A stretch of DNA of 64,000 bases from Ga0077548 sp035440445. GTDB lineage: Bacteria; Pseudomonadota; Alphaproteobacteria; Rhizobiales; Xanthobacteraceae. Location: contig DAORMJ010000012.1 in assembly GCA_035440445.1 (NCBI GenBank), forward strand, positions 1 through 64,000, in the 5' to 3' direction. Position 1 is the first letter of the stretch, and each line of letters begins with the position of its first letter. Positions 36,461 to 45,538 of this stretch are shown here, one piece after another. Position numbers and translations under genes: made by a program. The notes beneath the pieces were generated by a model. That model had not been told where the DNA came from and did no database searches. It worked only from the letters and a program-made list of their open reading frames with translations.

Positions 36461-37698
36461 GATGGCCGGTCCGGACGCGGGCGCGGCATCGGCGCAACCC
36501 GCGGTAGCCGCAGCGGCTTCTCGGCCTCGGCATCACTCTGCGGACCGAAACCATCCGGCAACGGCGCGAAGGGTGATGCGGCGTTCGCCTGATAGCCCTG
36601 CGGCACGACTTCCATGCGTCCATTGACCAGCGCAACGCGGATCGGACGGCCGCGCTCGTCGCGCGCGGGGCCGGTGTGGACGCGGATCGGCGGCATCGAA
36701 GGCGGCAGATCGTTTAGGAGATTGGCGCGGCCCGCCCGCATCGGATCATCGTCGTCATCATGCTCGTCGCCGGAATCGGATGCAGCCACGCGCCGGTTAC
36801 GCTTCTTGCCGCACATCTGCTCCCACATGCTCACCGGATCCTGTGAGAGATTGTCGATCGCCGATACATTCTTGGAGCCGCCAAGCAGCACGTCGAGGCC
36901 GAAGCCGGGCTGAAAGCCGCGCTCGAACAGCATCGCTGCCTGCTCGGCGCGCGCAACCGCGTTCGGTGAACCGAGCACGACGGCGATCAGCTTGCGATTG
37001 CCGCGATGCGCGGAAGCGACAAGATTGAAGCCCGAGGCACAGATGAACCCCGTCTTCATGCCGTCCGCGCCGGGATAGCGGTCGATCAGGCGGTTGTAGT
37101 TTTTCATCGTACGCTTGCCGACCTGCAGCGTCGGAATCCGGAAATACATCTCGTGTTCCGGAAAATCGCGAAGGATCGCCTGCGCGAGCAGCGCCATGTC
37201 ACGCGCGGTGGTCACCTGCTCGTCATCGGGAAGGCCGTGCGGATTGCGAAAGCGGGTCGCGCTCATGCCGAGCAGTTGCGCGGTCGCATTCATCTCGCCG
37301 ACGAATGCGTCCTGCGAACCGGATACGCCTTCGGCGATGACGACCGCCATGTCGTTTGCCGACTTCACCATCAGAAGCTTAATCGCGTTATCGACGGTGA
37401 TGGTCTGCCCGGCGGGGAACCCCGCCTTGGAAGGCGGCGTGGAGGCCGCGAATTGCGAAATCGGCAGCAGCGAATATTTGTGCAGACGCCCGTCGCGGAT
37501 CGCGCGGAACGCGACATAGGTCGTCATGAGCTTGGTGATGGAAGCCGGATGCCAGGGCTTGCCTGCTTCCTGCTCCGCCACGATCTTACCGGTGTCGGCC
37601 TCGATCAGCACATAGGGTCCGGCGGCGGTAGGTGCCGAAAGCGCAACACTCGCGCAAATTGCGAGAAGAAACGGCCGGATGCGAAGGGCTGCGAACAT
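36457..37698 (-). CDS. Serine-type D-Ala-D-Ala carboxypeptidase (DacC/DacF-like)
   Basis: 413 residues with signal peptide (LLAICASVALSAPTAAG). All three penicillin-binding motifs are visible: SITK (53-56), SAN (113-115) and KTG (215-217). It removes the terminal D-Ala from peptidoglycan stem peptides. The C-terminal 140 residues beyond the catalytic domain hold an acidic run (DEHDDDDD) and a long Pro/Arg-rich tail, unusual for DacC. ATG 37698 is chosen for the signal peptide; an upstream frame lacks one. It is coupled to the downstream COG0523 GTPase by a 4-bp overlap. Confidence 0.9.
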   Translation of the reverse strand: MFAALRIRPFLLAICASVALSAPTAAGPYVLIEADTGKIVAEQEAGKPWHPASITKLMTTYVAFRAIRDGRLHKYSLLPISQFAASTPPSKAGFPAGQTITVDNAIKLLMVKSANDMAVVIAEGVSGSQDAFVGEMNATAQLLGMSATRFRNPHGLPDDEQVTTARDMALLAQAILRDFPEHEMYFRIPTLQVGKRTMKNYNRLIDRYPGADGMKTGFICASGFNLVASAHRGNRKLIAVVLGSPNAVARAEQAAMLFERGFQPGFGLDVLLGGSKNVSAIDNLSQDPVSMWEQMCGKKRNRRVAASDSGDEHDDDDDPMRAGRANLLNDLPPSMPPIRVHTGPARDERGRPIRVALVNGRMEVVPQGYQANAASPFAPLPDGFGPQSDAEAEKPLRLPRVAPMPRPRPDRPS

Positions 37699-37886
37699 GG
37701 GCGGCTTTATGTTGTCGTGCTCGAAGTGTTCTCGTGCTCGAAATCCGAGGACGGTCCGGATCGCCCGCTTCGGTCTTCCGGGGCCATTCCTAACGCCGAT
37801 TGAAGTGTCAGGCAAAGCATTCACTGCACTGCGGTGATGTGCCTATAGTCGGAAAAAGCAGCAATTATGGCCTGGAGGAGAGTTCC

Positions 37887-39056
37887 ATGACCGCCTGCAT
37901 CGTCGGCCTCGCCCATACCCCCTTCGGAAAGCTCGATGCGGAGAGTGTCGAGAGCCTCGTCGTGAAGGTCGCCCGTGACGCCCTCGCGGATGCCGGCCTC
38001 GAAGCCAAGGACGTCGATGAGGTCGTGCTCGGGCACTACAACGGCGGCTTCACCCCGCAGAATTTTACCGCCTCGCTGGTGCTGCAGGCCGATCCTGCGC
38101 TCCGGTTCAAGCAGGCGACCCGGGTCGAAAACGCCTGCGCCACCGGCTCGGCAGCCGTCCATCAGGGCCTGAAATCGATCAAGGCAGGCACGGCCCGCGT
38201 CGTGCTGGTCGTCGGCGTGGAGCAAATGACCAAGGTTTCCGGCGCCGAGGTCGGGAACATCCTGCTCGGCGCGTCCTATCTGCCGGAAGACGGCGGGACC
38301 CCGATGGGTTTTGCCGGGGTCTTCGGCAAGATCGCCGGGAACTACTTCCAGCGCTTCGGCGACCAGTCGGACGCCCTCGCCATGATCGCCGCCAAGAACC
38401 ACAAGAACGGCGTCGCCAATCCTTATGCGCAAATGCGCAAGGACTTCGGCTATGAATTCTGCCGCAACGAAAGCGAGAAAAATCCCTTCGTCGCGGGCCC
38501 CCTGAAGCGTACCGACTGCTCGCTCGTCTCCGACGGCGCCGCGGCCATCGTGCTCACCGACGTCGAGACCGCCATGAAGCTGGGGAGGAAGGCGATCGCC
38601 TTCCGTGCGACCGCGCATGTGCAGGATTTCCTGCCGATGTCGAAGCGCGACATCGTGCTGTTCGAAGGCTGCGGGGAAGCCTGGAAGCGCGCGCTCGGCG
38701 AGGCCGGTGTCGGTCTTTACGACCTTTCCTTCGTCGAAACGCATGATTGCTTCACGGTCGCCGAACTCATCGAATACGAGGCGATGGGCCTTGCGAAGCC
38801 CGGTCAGGGCGCGCGCGTGATTGCCGAAGGCATCACGCAGAAAGATGGAAAGCTGCCGGTGAACCCGTCAGGCGGGCTGAAGGCGAAAGGCCACCCGATC
38901 GGAGCGACCGGCGTTTCCATGCATGCGATGACGGCCCTGCAGCTGCGCGGCGAAGCCAACGACATGCAGATCCAGAATGCGACGCTCGGCGGCATCTTCA
39001 ATATGGGTGGCGCCGCAGTCGCGAACTACGTGTCGATCCTCGAAAGACTTCGGTAA
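37887..39056 (+). CDS. SCP2-type thiolase / acetyl-CoA acetyltransferase family protein
   Basis: 389 residues; the start ATG 37887 has a strong ribosome-binding site GGAGGAG. Catalytic motifs: nucleophile Cys in ENACATGSAAVHQG, HDCF in SFVETHDCFTVAELIEYEAMG, and GLKAKGHPIGATG. The HDCF motif places it in the SCP2/SCPx-type thiolase branch rather than classic PhaA/AtoB, and the last cysteine motif of classic thiolases (CGGG) is replaced by NMGGAAVANYV. Members cleave or condense beta-ketoacyl-CoA. Convergent with the ABC exporter gene. Confidence 0.88.
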   Translation: MTACIVGLAHTPFGKLDAESVESLVVKVARDALADAGLEAKDVDEVVLGHYNGGFTPQNFTASLVLQADPALRFKQATRVENACATGSAAVHQGLKSIKAGTARVVLVVGVEQMTKVSGAEVGNILLGASYLPEDGGTPMGFAGVFGKIAGNYFQRFGDQSDALAMIAAKNHKNGVANPYAQMRKDFGYEFCRNESEKNPFVAGPLKRTDCSLVSDGAAAIVLTDVETAMKLGRKAIAFRATAHVQDFLPMSKRDIVLFEGCGEAWKRALGEAGVGLYDLSFVETHDCFTVAELIEYEAMGLAKPGQGARVIAEGITQKDGKLPVNPSGGLKAKGHPIGATGVSMHAMTALQLRGEANDMQIQNATLGGIFNMGGAAVANYVSILERLR

Positions 39057-39067
39057 GAGGAGCCAAA

Positions 39068-40855
39068 TTAGCCACTGATCGGGATCTGCGGCTTCTGCTC
39101 TTCCTGCACCATGAATTGCGCCTTCGCGAGTTGCGCGAAGCGGCCGTTCTTGGCGACGAGTTCGTCGAAGCTGCCGCTCTCGACGATCTTGCCTTCGTGA
39201 AAGACGAGGATTTTATCAGCGTTGCGGATGGTCGCGAGCCGATGCGCGATCACGAAAGTCGTGCGGCCCTTCATGACTTCTTCCAGCGCCTTCTGAACGA
39301 GCACTTCCGTACCCGCGTCGAGCGCGCTGGTGGCTTCGTCGAGCACGAGAATCGGCGGGTTTTTGAGAAGCGCGCGCGCGATGGCAAGGCGCTGGCGTTC
39401 GCCGCCCGATAGCGCACGGCCACGCTCGCCGACGTTGGATTTCAGCCCCTCGGGCAAACGCGCGATGAATTCCTTGGCCTGCGCGCGGCGGAGTGCGGTG
39501 TCGATCTCTTCGTCCGTCGCATCGGGCTTGCCGACCTTCAGGTTCTCCTCGATGGAGCGGTCGAACAACAGCGCTTCCTGAAACACGACGCCGATATTCT
39601 TGCGCAGCGACACCAGCGTGTAGTCGCGGATATCGACGCCGTCGATTTTGACGACCCCCTTCTGCGGGTCGAAGGCGCGATGCATGATGGCCAATGCCGT
39701 GGATTTTCCGGCACCGGTGGCACCCACCAGCGCGATGCTTTCGCCGGCGTCGGCATGTAGCGAGATGTCATCCACCGCCGCGCGCTTGCCGTCATAGGAG
39801 AGCGAAACATGCTCGAAATCGACCGCACCGCGGGGACGCGGCATTTCGATCGCATTCGGCTTGTCGCGCACCGATGGCGCCGAATCGAGCACCTCGAAGA
39901 ATTCCTGCAGCCGCGGCGCATCGGTCACGAGACGGTTCGCAAAACTTGCGGTCTGTTCGAGCTTGCCGATAAAGAGTGCCGCGACATTCACGAAGGTCAC
40001 GATCTCGCCGATGGTCGTGAGGTTGTGCGTATAAAGCCAGACGCCGACGAGGAAAATCGAAAGCACGGTGATGGTGGTGGCGGCGCGTGTAGCGACCGCG
40101 ACCAGCGCCCACCAGGAGAGCACGGGAAGCTGCTTTTCAAGCAGGCGCTCCACCACGTTGCGCATGCCGCTGATCTCGGCTTCGGCGCGCGTATAACTCT
40201 GGATCAGCGCGATATTGCCGAGCGCATCGGCCGCGCGCGACGCAAGATCGGAGTGAAATCCTTCGACCTTCTGCTGCTCGGTGATCGTGCGGTTGATGAC
40301 GTAACTCGTCAGCGCCGCGAAGATGATGACGAGGATGACGAGCAGAAGCCCGAGCCGCCAGTTCAGCACCATGGCGATCGGCAGAAGCACGAACAGCGAA
40401 ACCAGCGCCACGCATTGCTCGCGGAAGAACGAGAGCCAGGTGCCCCAGAGCGCATCCGCGCCCTGCAGCATCACCTTCATCAGGCGGCCGGAATGCGTGC
40501 CGCCGTGATAGGCGAGCGGCAGATGCAACACGTGTTCGAAGTAACCGGTGATGATGCCGAGCCGGCGCTTGTGGGCGAGACGGTCGGCATGGAGTGCGAC
40601 CAGCACGCCTGAGGCGATGGTGAAGAGCCCGAAGCCGACCCAGGCCGCGAGCAAGGGCCCCAGCGTCTCGACGCTCGGCATCACCTTGTTCGCCTGACTG
40701 GTGATCAGGTTGTCGATGATGCGCCCGAACAGGATCGGCTCGGCGAAGGCGGCGACCGCCAAGAGGATGTTGGCAATCGCTAGCACCCAGCCCAGCCGGG
40801 CTTCCGGTCCGAGCATGCCGAGGACGCGAGTATAAAGGCGGACGAATTTCATCAT
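39068..40855 (-). CDS. ndvA: ABC exporter, fused permease-ATPase (NdvA/MsbA-like)
   Basis: 595 residues: six-helix ABC membrane domain (about 20-310) followed by the ATPase. Walker A is GATGAGKST, signature LSGGERQRLAIARALL, Walker B ILVLDEATSALDAG. The N-terminus (YTRVLGMLGPEARLGWVLAIANILLA and FAEPILFGRIIDNL pieces) closely resembles rhizobial NdvA/ChvA, which exports cyclic beta-(1,2)-glucan. The glucan synthase NdvB is not in the window, so the substrate is inferred from resemblance only. A generic MsbA-like lipid or peptide exporter remains possible. Confidence 0.82.
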   Translation of the reverse strand: MMKFVRLYTRVLGMLGPEARLGWVLAIANILLAVAAFAEPILFGRIIDNLITSQANKVMPSVETLGPLLAAWVGFGLFTIASGVLVALHADRLAHKRRLGIITGYFEHVLHLPLAYHGGTHSGRLMKVMLQGADALWGTWLSFFREQCVALVSLFVLLPIAMVLNWRLGLLLVILVIIFAALTSYVINRTITEQQKVEGFHSDLASRAADALGNIALIQSYTRAEAEISGMRNVVERLLEKQLPVLSWWALVAVATRAATTITVLSIFLVGVWLYTHNLTTIGEIVTFVNVAALFIGKLEQTASFANRLVTDAPRLQEFFEVLDSAPSVRDKPNAIEMPRPRGAVDFEHVSLSYDGKRAAVDDISLHADAGESIALVGATGAGKSTALAIMHRAFDPQKGVVKIDGVDIRDYTLVSLRKNIGVVFQEALLFDRSIEENLKVGKPDATDEEIDTALRRAQAKEFIARLPEGLKSNVGERGRALSGGERQRLAIARALLKNPPILVLDEATSALDAGTEVLVQKALEEVMKGRTTFVIAHRLATIRNADKILVFHEGKIVESGSFDELVAKNGRFAQLAKAQFMVQEEQKPQIPISG

Positions 40856-40965
40856 GGCGCGAGCGGGCCGCTCTCTGCGGGGCCGGCAAGGCCCGAATAT
40901 GGCGGGACGATACGATTCTTCTGAACGACCGGCAGATAACGCCGCAACGCCGGAAAAAGCACCAG

Positions 40966-42063
40966 CTATTTTTTCTTCTTCTTTTGGGGAGCCGGCGGTG
41001 GCGGCAGCGGCTTCGGCGGCGCCGGCAAAAACTGCGCGTCGAAAATCTCTTCAGGCTTGAGCTTGTTTTTGAAGGTGTGAATCTGGGCGAGCAGTTCGAA
41101 CGCCCCCTGAAAACGGACCGGATCGACGCCGCCCACGGTTTCCGCCTTCGGATCGAACGGCTTCACGTTGTCGGCCAGCACAATTTTCAGGCGCTCCAGT
41201 TCGACCTCCTTGCGGGCGCCGGGCATGCGCTTGAGCACCGCCTCGATCGCCTCTTCGGGCTTGTGCTGGGCATCCTGGAGCGCCCGCACATAGGCACGGA
41301 GGAAGCCCCGGATGGCTTCAGGCTGCTCGGACTGAAATTTGGCACTCGCAAGAATGGCGCTGCCGTAGAGCGAAATGCCGTAGTCGGCCATCAGCAGCAC
41401 GACGATATCGTCGGCCTGAACGCCGCGATCCTTCAGATCGGCAACCGCAAACGAATTGCCGATCAGGGCATCGACCTCGCCGGAAACCAGCATCGGCACC
41501 CGCACCAGAAGCCCGACATTCATGAGCGTAATTTTCTGGGTATCGACCGCATTGAGCTTGGCGAAGAGCGGCCACAGTTGCGACGCTGGGTCGGCAGCAG
41601 GTGCGGCCAGCTTGCGGCCTTCGGTATCTTTCACGAACTGCACGCCGCGGCTCTTGCGGCCGATCAGGGCGTAGGTCGGCTTGTCGTAAACGATATAGAC
41701 CGCCTCGATGCCGGTCGCCGGATTCAGGTCGCGGTAGCGGATCAACGCATTGATGTCGCCGACGCTCATGTCGTGGGTCGTCTGCGCTGCGCCGTTCGCA
41801 AGCGCGAGCCGCGTGATGGCGTCCAGCGGAGCCGTCGCCGGCTCGATCGAAACGTCGAGGCCTTCGTCGCGGAAGTAGCCCTTGTCGATCGCGAGGAAGA
41901 ACGGCGCGGCCGTACCGTCGATCGCGCGGTCGAGGCTGAAGCGGATCCGCGTCTCATTCTGTGCTGAGACAGGCCAGGAGCAAAGCAGCGCAAAGCATAC
42001 GAGGAGCGCGAATAGCGATTTCCCCGCGCCCGGCCAGCGCGCAACTGCTCCCTGGTTTTTCAT
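40966..42063 (-). CDS. Orphan ABC-type substrate-binding protein (SsuA/THI5/NMT1-like)
   Basis: 365 residues from ATG 42063, which starts a signal peptide (SLFALLVCFALLCSWPVSAQ). The periplasmic-binding fold reads RFSLDRAIDGTAAPFFLAID, then KGYFRDEGLDVSIEP, the order of SsuA/THI5-like proteins that bind sulfonates, pyrimidine precursors or nitrate-type ligands. No permease or ATPase gene lies next to it. The C-terminal tail is unusual: FLPAPPKPLPPPPAPQKKKK, a Pro/Lys tail probably exposed for interaction. Ligand unknown. Confidence 0.85.
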   Translation of the reverse strand: MKNQGAVARWPGAGKSLFALLVCFALLCSWPVSAQNETRIRFSLDRAIDGTAAPFFLAIDKGYFRDEGLDVSIEPATAPLDAITRLALANGAAQTTHDMSVGDINALIRYRDLNPATGIEAVYIVYDKPTYALIGRKSRGVQFVKDTEGRKLAAPAADPASQLWPLFAKLNAVDTQKITLMNVGLLVRVPMLVSGEVDALIGNSFAVADLKDRGVQADDIVVLLMADYGISLYGSAILASAKFQSEQPEAIRGFLRAYVRALQDAQHKPEEAIEAVLKRMPGARKEVELERLKIVLADNVKPFDPKAETVGGVDPVRFQGAFELLAQIHTFKNKLKPEEIFDAQFLPAPPKPLPPPPAPQKKKKK

Positions 42064-42334
42064 CCAGTCTCCTTGACGTGTCGCATGGCGACAGGCCGCG
42101 GCTTTTTTCAGGATGGGCTTGCTCGCAAGGCCCTGCGAACTTCCCGTTTTTTTCGTCTTCGCCGCAGTTCGAAACAAATCTCAACCGGCCACGAAGGGCA
42201 AGTGTCGCAAGCACGAAAAAGCGCTTCTGTTCCCGTCTGAACGCACGTTCATCGGTTTCGTTTCACGCACCGGAATAGCGCGCGGGCAGACTTGCCTTTA
42301 CTTCGTCATGCGCGGTGCCTAGACAGAGCGTCGA

Positions 42335-42916
42335 ATGTTGCGCCGTCTCTATGATTGGATTCTCGCGCTCTCCGCGCGCCCGTCTGCGCCTTATGCGCTG
42401 GCGGGCGTTTCCTTTGCCGAAAGCTCTTTCTTTCCGATCCCGCCGGACGCGATGCTGGTGCCGATGTGCCTGGCGCAGCCGAAGAAAGCGTTCTTCTACG
42501 CCGGAATTTGCACCGTGGCCTCGGTGCTGGGCGGACTGTTCGGCTATGCGATCGGCTACCTGCTTTACGAGTCGGTCGGCAGCTGGCTGATCCAGCTCTA
42601 CGGCTACGGCAAGCAGTCGGATGCCTTCCGGCAGGCGTATGCCGAATGGGGCCATTGGGTGATTCTCGCCAAGGGCGTAACCCCGATCCCCTATAAGCTC
42701 GTCACGATCACCGCGGGCTTTGCCGAATACAATCTCTTCTGGTTCGTCGTGCTCTCGCTGATCACGCGAGGGGCACGGTTCTACCTCGTCGCGGGTCTCT
42801 TGTTCTGGCTTGGCCCCCCGGCCAAGGAGTTCATCGAGAAGCGGCTGGAGCTGGTCTTCACCGCGTTTCTGATCCTGTTCGTCCTCGGTATCGTCGCAGC
42901 CATCTATCTGGCATGA
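42335..42916 (+). CDS. YqaA/DedA-family membrane protein
   Basis: 193 residues. The SNARE-associated/VTT core shows FAESSFFPIPPDAMLVPMCL, then a GGLFGYAIGYLLYES helix and the re-entrant motif with GHWVILAKGVTPIPYKLVTI. About four to five helices. DedA-type proteins are involved in lipid scrambling and membrane homeostasis. The next gene (TauE-like) starts 1 bp after its stop, so the two form an operon. Confidence 0.88.
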   Translation: MLRRLYDWILALSARPSAPYALAGVSFAESSFFPIPPDAMLVPMCLAQPKKAFFYAGICTVASVLGGLFGYAIGYLLYESVGSWLIQLYGYGKQSDAFRQAYAEWGHWVILAKGVTPIPYKLVTITAGFAEYNLFWFVVLSLITRGARFYLVAGLLFWLGPPAKEFIEKRLELVFTAFLILFVLGIVAAIYLA

Positions 42917-42917
42917 C

Positions 42918-43652
42918 ATGACCGGTTACGCATTCGTCCTGATCGCGGGCATTTTTGCCGGGACGATCAGCGGCGTGATCGGCACGGGCTCGTCGATTAT
43001 TCTCCTGCCACTGCTGGTCTTCACCTTCGGGCCGCTGCAGGCCGTCCCGATCATGGCGGTCGCCGCCGTCATGGTGAACTTTTCGCGCGCAATGGCATGG
43101 TGGCGCGAAATCGACTGGCGGGCGCTCGCGGCTTACGCAATCCCCGCTGTACCTGCGGCAGCACTCGGCGCCCGCACACTGATCGAGCTGCCGCCGGCTT
43201 TGATCGACACGCTGCTCGGCTGCTTCTTCCTTGCGATGATTCCCGGCCGCCGCTTTCTCGACCGCCGCGGCTGGCGCGCGCGTTGGTGGCATCTTGCGAT
43301 CGCAGGGGCTGCGATCGGCTTCATCACCGGCATCGTGCTTTCGACCGGACCTTTGAGCGTTCCGGTCTTCGCGGCGGCGGGACTCTTCAAGGGCGCGCTG
43401 CTCGCGACCGAGGCCGCAGCCTCGCTCCTGATCTACGCCACCAAGGTTTCGACCTTCCAAGCGCTCGGTGCGCTCTCATACGAAACCTTCGTGAAGGGAC
43501 TTCTGGTCGGCTCGACCCTGATGATCGGTACCTTCGCCGGCAAGTATCTGGTCATGCGCATGCGCGCGGAGACGTTCTCGAAGCTCCTCGACCTGATGCT
43601 GCTTTGCTCGGGCGCGACGCTTCTCTTCGCCGCCACGACGCACGCGCCATAG
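42918..43652 (+). CDS. TauE/SafE family exporter
   Basis: 244 residues with about seven or eight hydrophobic segments. The N-terminal repeat AGIFAGTISGVIGTGSSIIL and the second repeat AIGFITGIVLSTGPLSVPVF are the two inverted halves of the TauE/SafE (sulfite, sulfoacetate and related anion) exporter family. Substrate unknown. Directly downstream of the DedA-like gene. Confidence 0.87.
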   Translation: MTGYAFVLIAGIFAGTISGVIGTGSSIILLPLLVFTFGPLQAVPIMAVAAVMVNFSRAMAWWREIDWRALAAYAIPAVPAAALGARTLIELPPALIDTLLGCFFLAMIPGRRFLDRRGWRARWWHLAIAGAAIGFITGIVLSTGPLSVPVFAAAGLFKGALLATEAAASLLIYATKVSTFQALGALSYETFVKGLLVGSTLMIGTFAGKYLVMRMRAETFSKLLDLMLLCSGATLLFAATTHAP

Positions 43653-43850
43653 TGCGCCGCACACTCAATAACGCTCTCCTGAATGCCGCTTTACCGCTCC
43701 GCTGCCGTTGATAGCGGAACGCACGCGATCTATGATTCTTCCGTTTTGATTATTTGCCGCTCTACGGAAGTATTGTTGAATGACGCATATAGATAAATTG
43801 ATCCGGATTGATGATCTCATTGACATTCAGATTTGGATCGGGACGAAACA

Positions 43851-44006
43851 GTGACGGTCACCGCAATTTTCCGCGACCGGAGCGAAACTCGGATCGCTTT
43901 GGAAATCCCCGAAGCCATTTTCAACGAAATCAAGGCCACCCATGCGCTGTTCGACAAAAACCGCGGCCGTGAGATAGCGGTCACCAAGCGAACCGGCGCG
44001 GCCTGA
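43851..44006 (+). CDS. Small hypothetical protein (51 residues)
   Basis: GTG 43851 to TGA 44006. The peptide (MTVTAIFRDRSETRIALEIP then EAIFNEIKATHALFDKNRGR) has codon usage like its neighbours: GAA ATC AAG GCC ACC CAT GCG CTG. GGGACGA upstream may serve as a ribosome-binding site. The flanking DNA (43660-43850) is AT-richer than the rest of the window. No family recognised and no membrane helix. It is followed by a methyltransferase-like gene 76 bp on. Confidence 0.45.
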   Translation: MTVTAIFRDRSETRIALEIPEAIFNEIKATHALFDKNRGREIAVTKRTGAA

Positions 44007-44082
44007 GCGCGGCAATTCATCATTTTGCCGCTTGCCCCCGCAATCTTGATTTTCCGGATGGAAAGGGACATAGGCTGCGGCG

Positions 44083-44805
44083 ATGAACATCCTGCGCAGA
44101 CTGGGGCTCATCGGCCCTAAAAAGTTCGACCGCGAGGCACCCGAAATCTACAGCGAGCGCATCGGCACGACGCGGGTCACGGATCGAGACGGCGTCAAGG
44201 TCGTCGACTATCGCAAGGCCGACGGCAGCTTCGACTACGAGGCCTACAAGGCGATCCAGACTGCCGCCAACAAGGCGAAGATCGACTGGCGCTCGGTGCA
44301 GCAGGCCAACATCGCCTTCCTGTGCGAGGCGCTCACAGCGCGCGGCGTGAAAATCCGGAAGGTGCTTTGTCACGGAACGCGCAATGGCGCGGAGCAGAAG
44401 TTCTTTCACGAAGTGACAGGCGCGGACGTGCTTGGCACCGAGATTTCCGAAACCGCCACACGGTTTCCGATGACGATCCAGTGGGATTTCCACGAAGTGA
44501 AGCCCGAATGGCTTGGCGCCTTCGACGTCATCTTCTCGAATTCATGGGATCACTCCTACGATCCCAAGCTCGCGTTCTCGCGCTGGCTGTCATGCGCCGC
44601 CAAAGGCGGCGCGCTGGTGCTGGAATGGAGCAAGGTCCACGGCGACACCGAGCCGAGCCCCATTGACCCCTTCCGCTCCTCGCCGCCCGAGCTTTCCGCA
44701 CTCTTGGAAACGCTCACCGCAGACATGGATTTTGCCAAGCCCGAACTGATCACCATGCCGGACAGCGAGCGGCAAAAGCAGTTCGTGGTGGTGTTGCGCA
44801 AGTAG
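44083..44805 (+). CDS. Class I SAM-dependent methyltransferase-like protein
   Basis: 240 residues. Central segments suggest a Rossmann-like methyltransferase: KVLCHGTRNGAEQKFFHE (motif I-like), ADVLGTEISETA (motif II with acidic end), and FDVIFSNSWDHSYDPKLAFS (motif IV-like), then WLSCAAKGGALVLEWSKVHG. The glycine-rich loop reads HGTRNG instead of the canonical GxGxG, so cofactor use should be treated as likely but unproven. The substrate is unknown. It precedes tRNA-Leu and dsbB. Confidence 0.6.
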   Translation: MNILRRLGLIGPKKFDREAPEIYSERIGTTRVTDRDGVKVVDYRKADGSFDYEAYKAIQTAANKAKIDWRSVQQANIAFLCEALTARGVKIRKVLCHGTRNGAEQKFFHEVTGADVLGTEISETATRFPMTIQWDFHEVKPEWLGAFDVIFSNSWDHSYDPKLAFSRWLSCAAKGGALVLEWSKVHGDTEPSPIDPFRSSPPELSALLETLTADMDFAKPELITMPDSERQKQFVVVLRK

Positions 44806-44835
44806 CCGTCCGGCGCGCAACGCGCTGCCGGAGAA

Positions 44836-44924
44836 GTTGGTGCCCCTAGCCGGAATCGAACCAGCACGGTGTTGCCACCACCTGATTTTGAGTCAGGCGC
44901 GTCTACCAGTTCCGCCATAGGGGC
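44836..44924 (-). tRNA. tRNA-Leu (anticodon CAA)
   Basis: 89 nt with encoded CCA on the minus strand, including a variable arm as expected for Leu. Acceptor GCCCCTA pairs with TAGGGGC; the anticodon stem-loop CCTGA-CTCAAAA-TCAGG gives CAA (reads TTG). T-arm contains GGTTCGATTCC. Confidence 0.96.
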
Positions 44925-44942
44925 ACGTCTGGAACGGCGGCA

Positions 44943-44970
44943 GTTATAGCGACGGCGCGCGGCAGGGCAA
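44943..44970 (-). promoter_or_regulatory. Promoter of tRNA-Leu
   Basis: On the minus strand, TTGCCC (44970-44965), 16-bp spacer, TATAAC (44948-44943), ending 19 bases before the tRNA 5' end. Confidence 0.55.
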
Positions 44971-45040
44971 GCCGCGAAAGCCTGATCCGCGAACGGCCAT
45001 GGAATGGACATGAAGGCTGCGCTTCATTAGGTCTCCCGCC

Positions 45041-45538
45041 ATGACCGAAGCCCTTACCAGACCCGCCAACGCCGCCTTCGCCGCAGCACTGCTGATGTTC
45101 GCGGCGCTCTGCGGCGCGTGGTATTTTCAGTATCAGCTCGGGTACGTGCCCTGCCCGCTCTGCTACCAGCAGCGCATCCCGTATTATTTTGCGATCCCGC
45201 TCGGCTTCCTGCTTGGGGGTTTCGCGCTCTATGGCGGCAACCGGCGGGTCCTGCGATTGGGCCTTTATTTGCTTGTGCTGATTCTGCTCGCGAGTGTCGC
45301 TTTCGGCGTCTTTCATGCGGGCGTCGAATGGCGCTTCTGGGAAGGCCCGACTTCCTGCGCCGCAGGTCCGCCTTCGGCGGCACCCATCGGCAACATTCTC
45401 GACGCGATAAAGAACGTGCGCGCGGTGCCCTGCACGGAAGCGGCATGGCGGCTCTTTGGCATTTCGCTCGCGGGCTATAACGCACTGGTTTCGGCCGCCG
45501 CCGCCGTCATCGCCTTTGCCGGAGCCCGGCGCGCGTAA
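45041..45538 (+). CDS. dsbB: Disulfide bond formation protein B
   Basis: 165 residues, four hydrophobic helices. DsbB reoxidises DsbA and passes electrons to quinone. The first Cys pair is in the periplasmic loop VPCPLCYQQRIPY; the second pair lies in the loop with TSCAAGPPSA and VRAVPCTEAAW. Alphaproteobacterial DsbB proteins have this compact form. It is convergent with the HNH nuclease gene (adjacent stops). Confidence 0.92.
   Translation: MTEALTRPANAAFAAALLMFAALCGAWYFQYQLGYVPCPLCYQQRIPYYFAIPLGFLLGGFALYGGNRRVLRLGLYLLVLILLASVAFGVFHAGVEWRFWEGPTSCAAGPPSAAPIGNILDAIKNVRAVPCTEAAWRLFGISLAGYNALVSAAAAVIAFAGARRA

Noticed and set aside
42238..42251. TGAACG-CA-CGTTCA palindrome considered as a LexA box
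   Set aside because: The half-sites are separated by four bases (GAAC-N4-GTTC) and inverted, not the GTTC-N7-GTTC direct pattern of Alphaproteobacteria.
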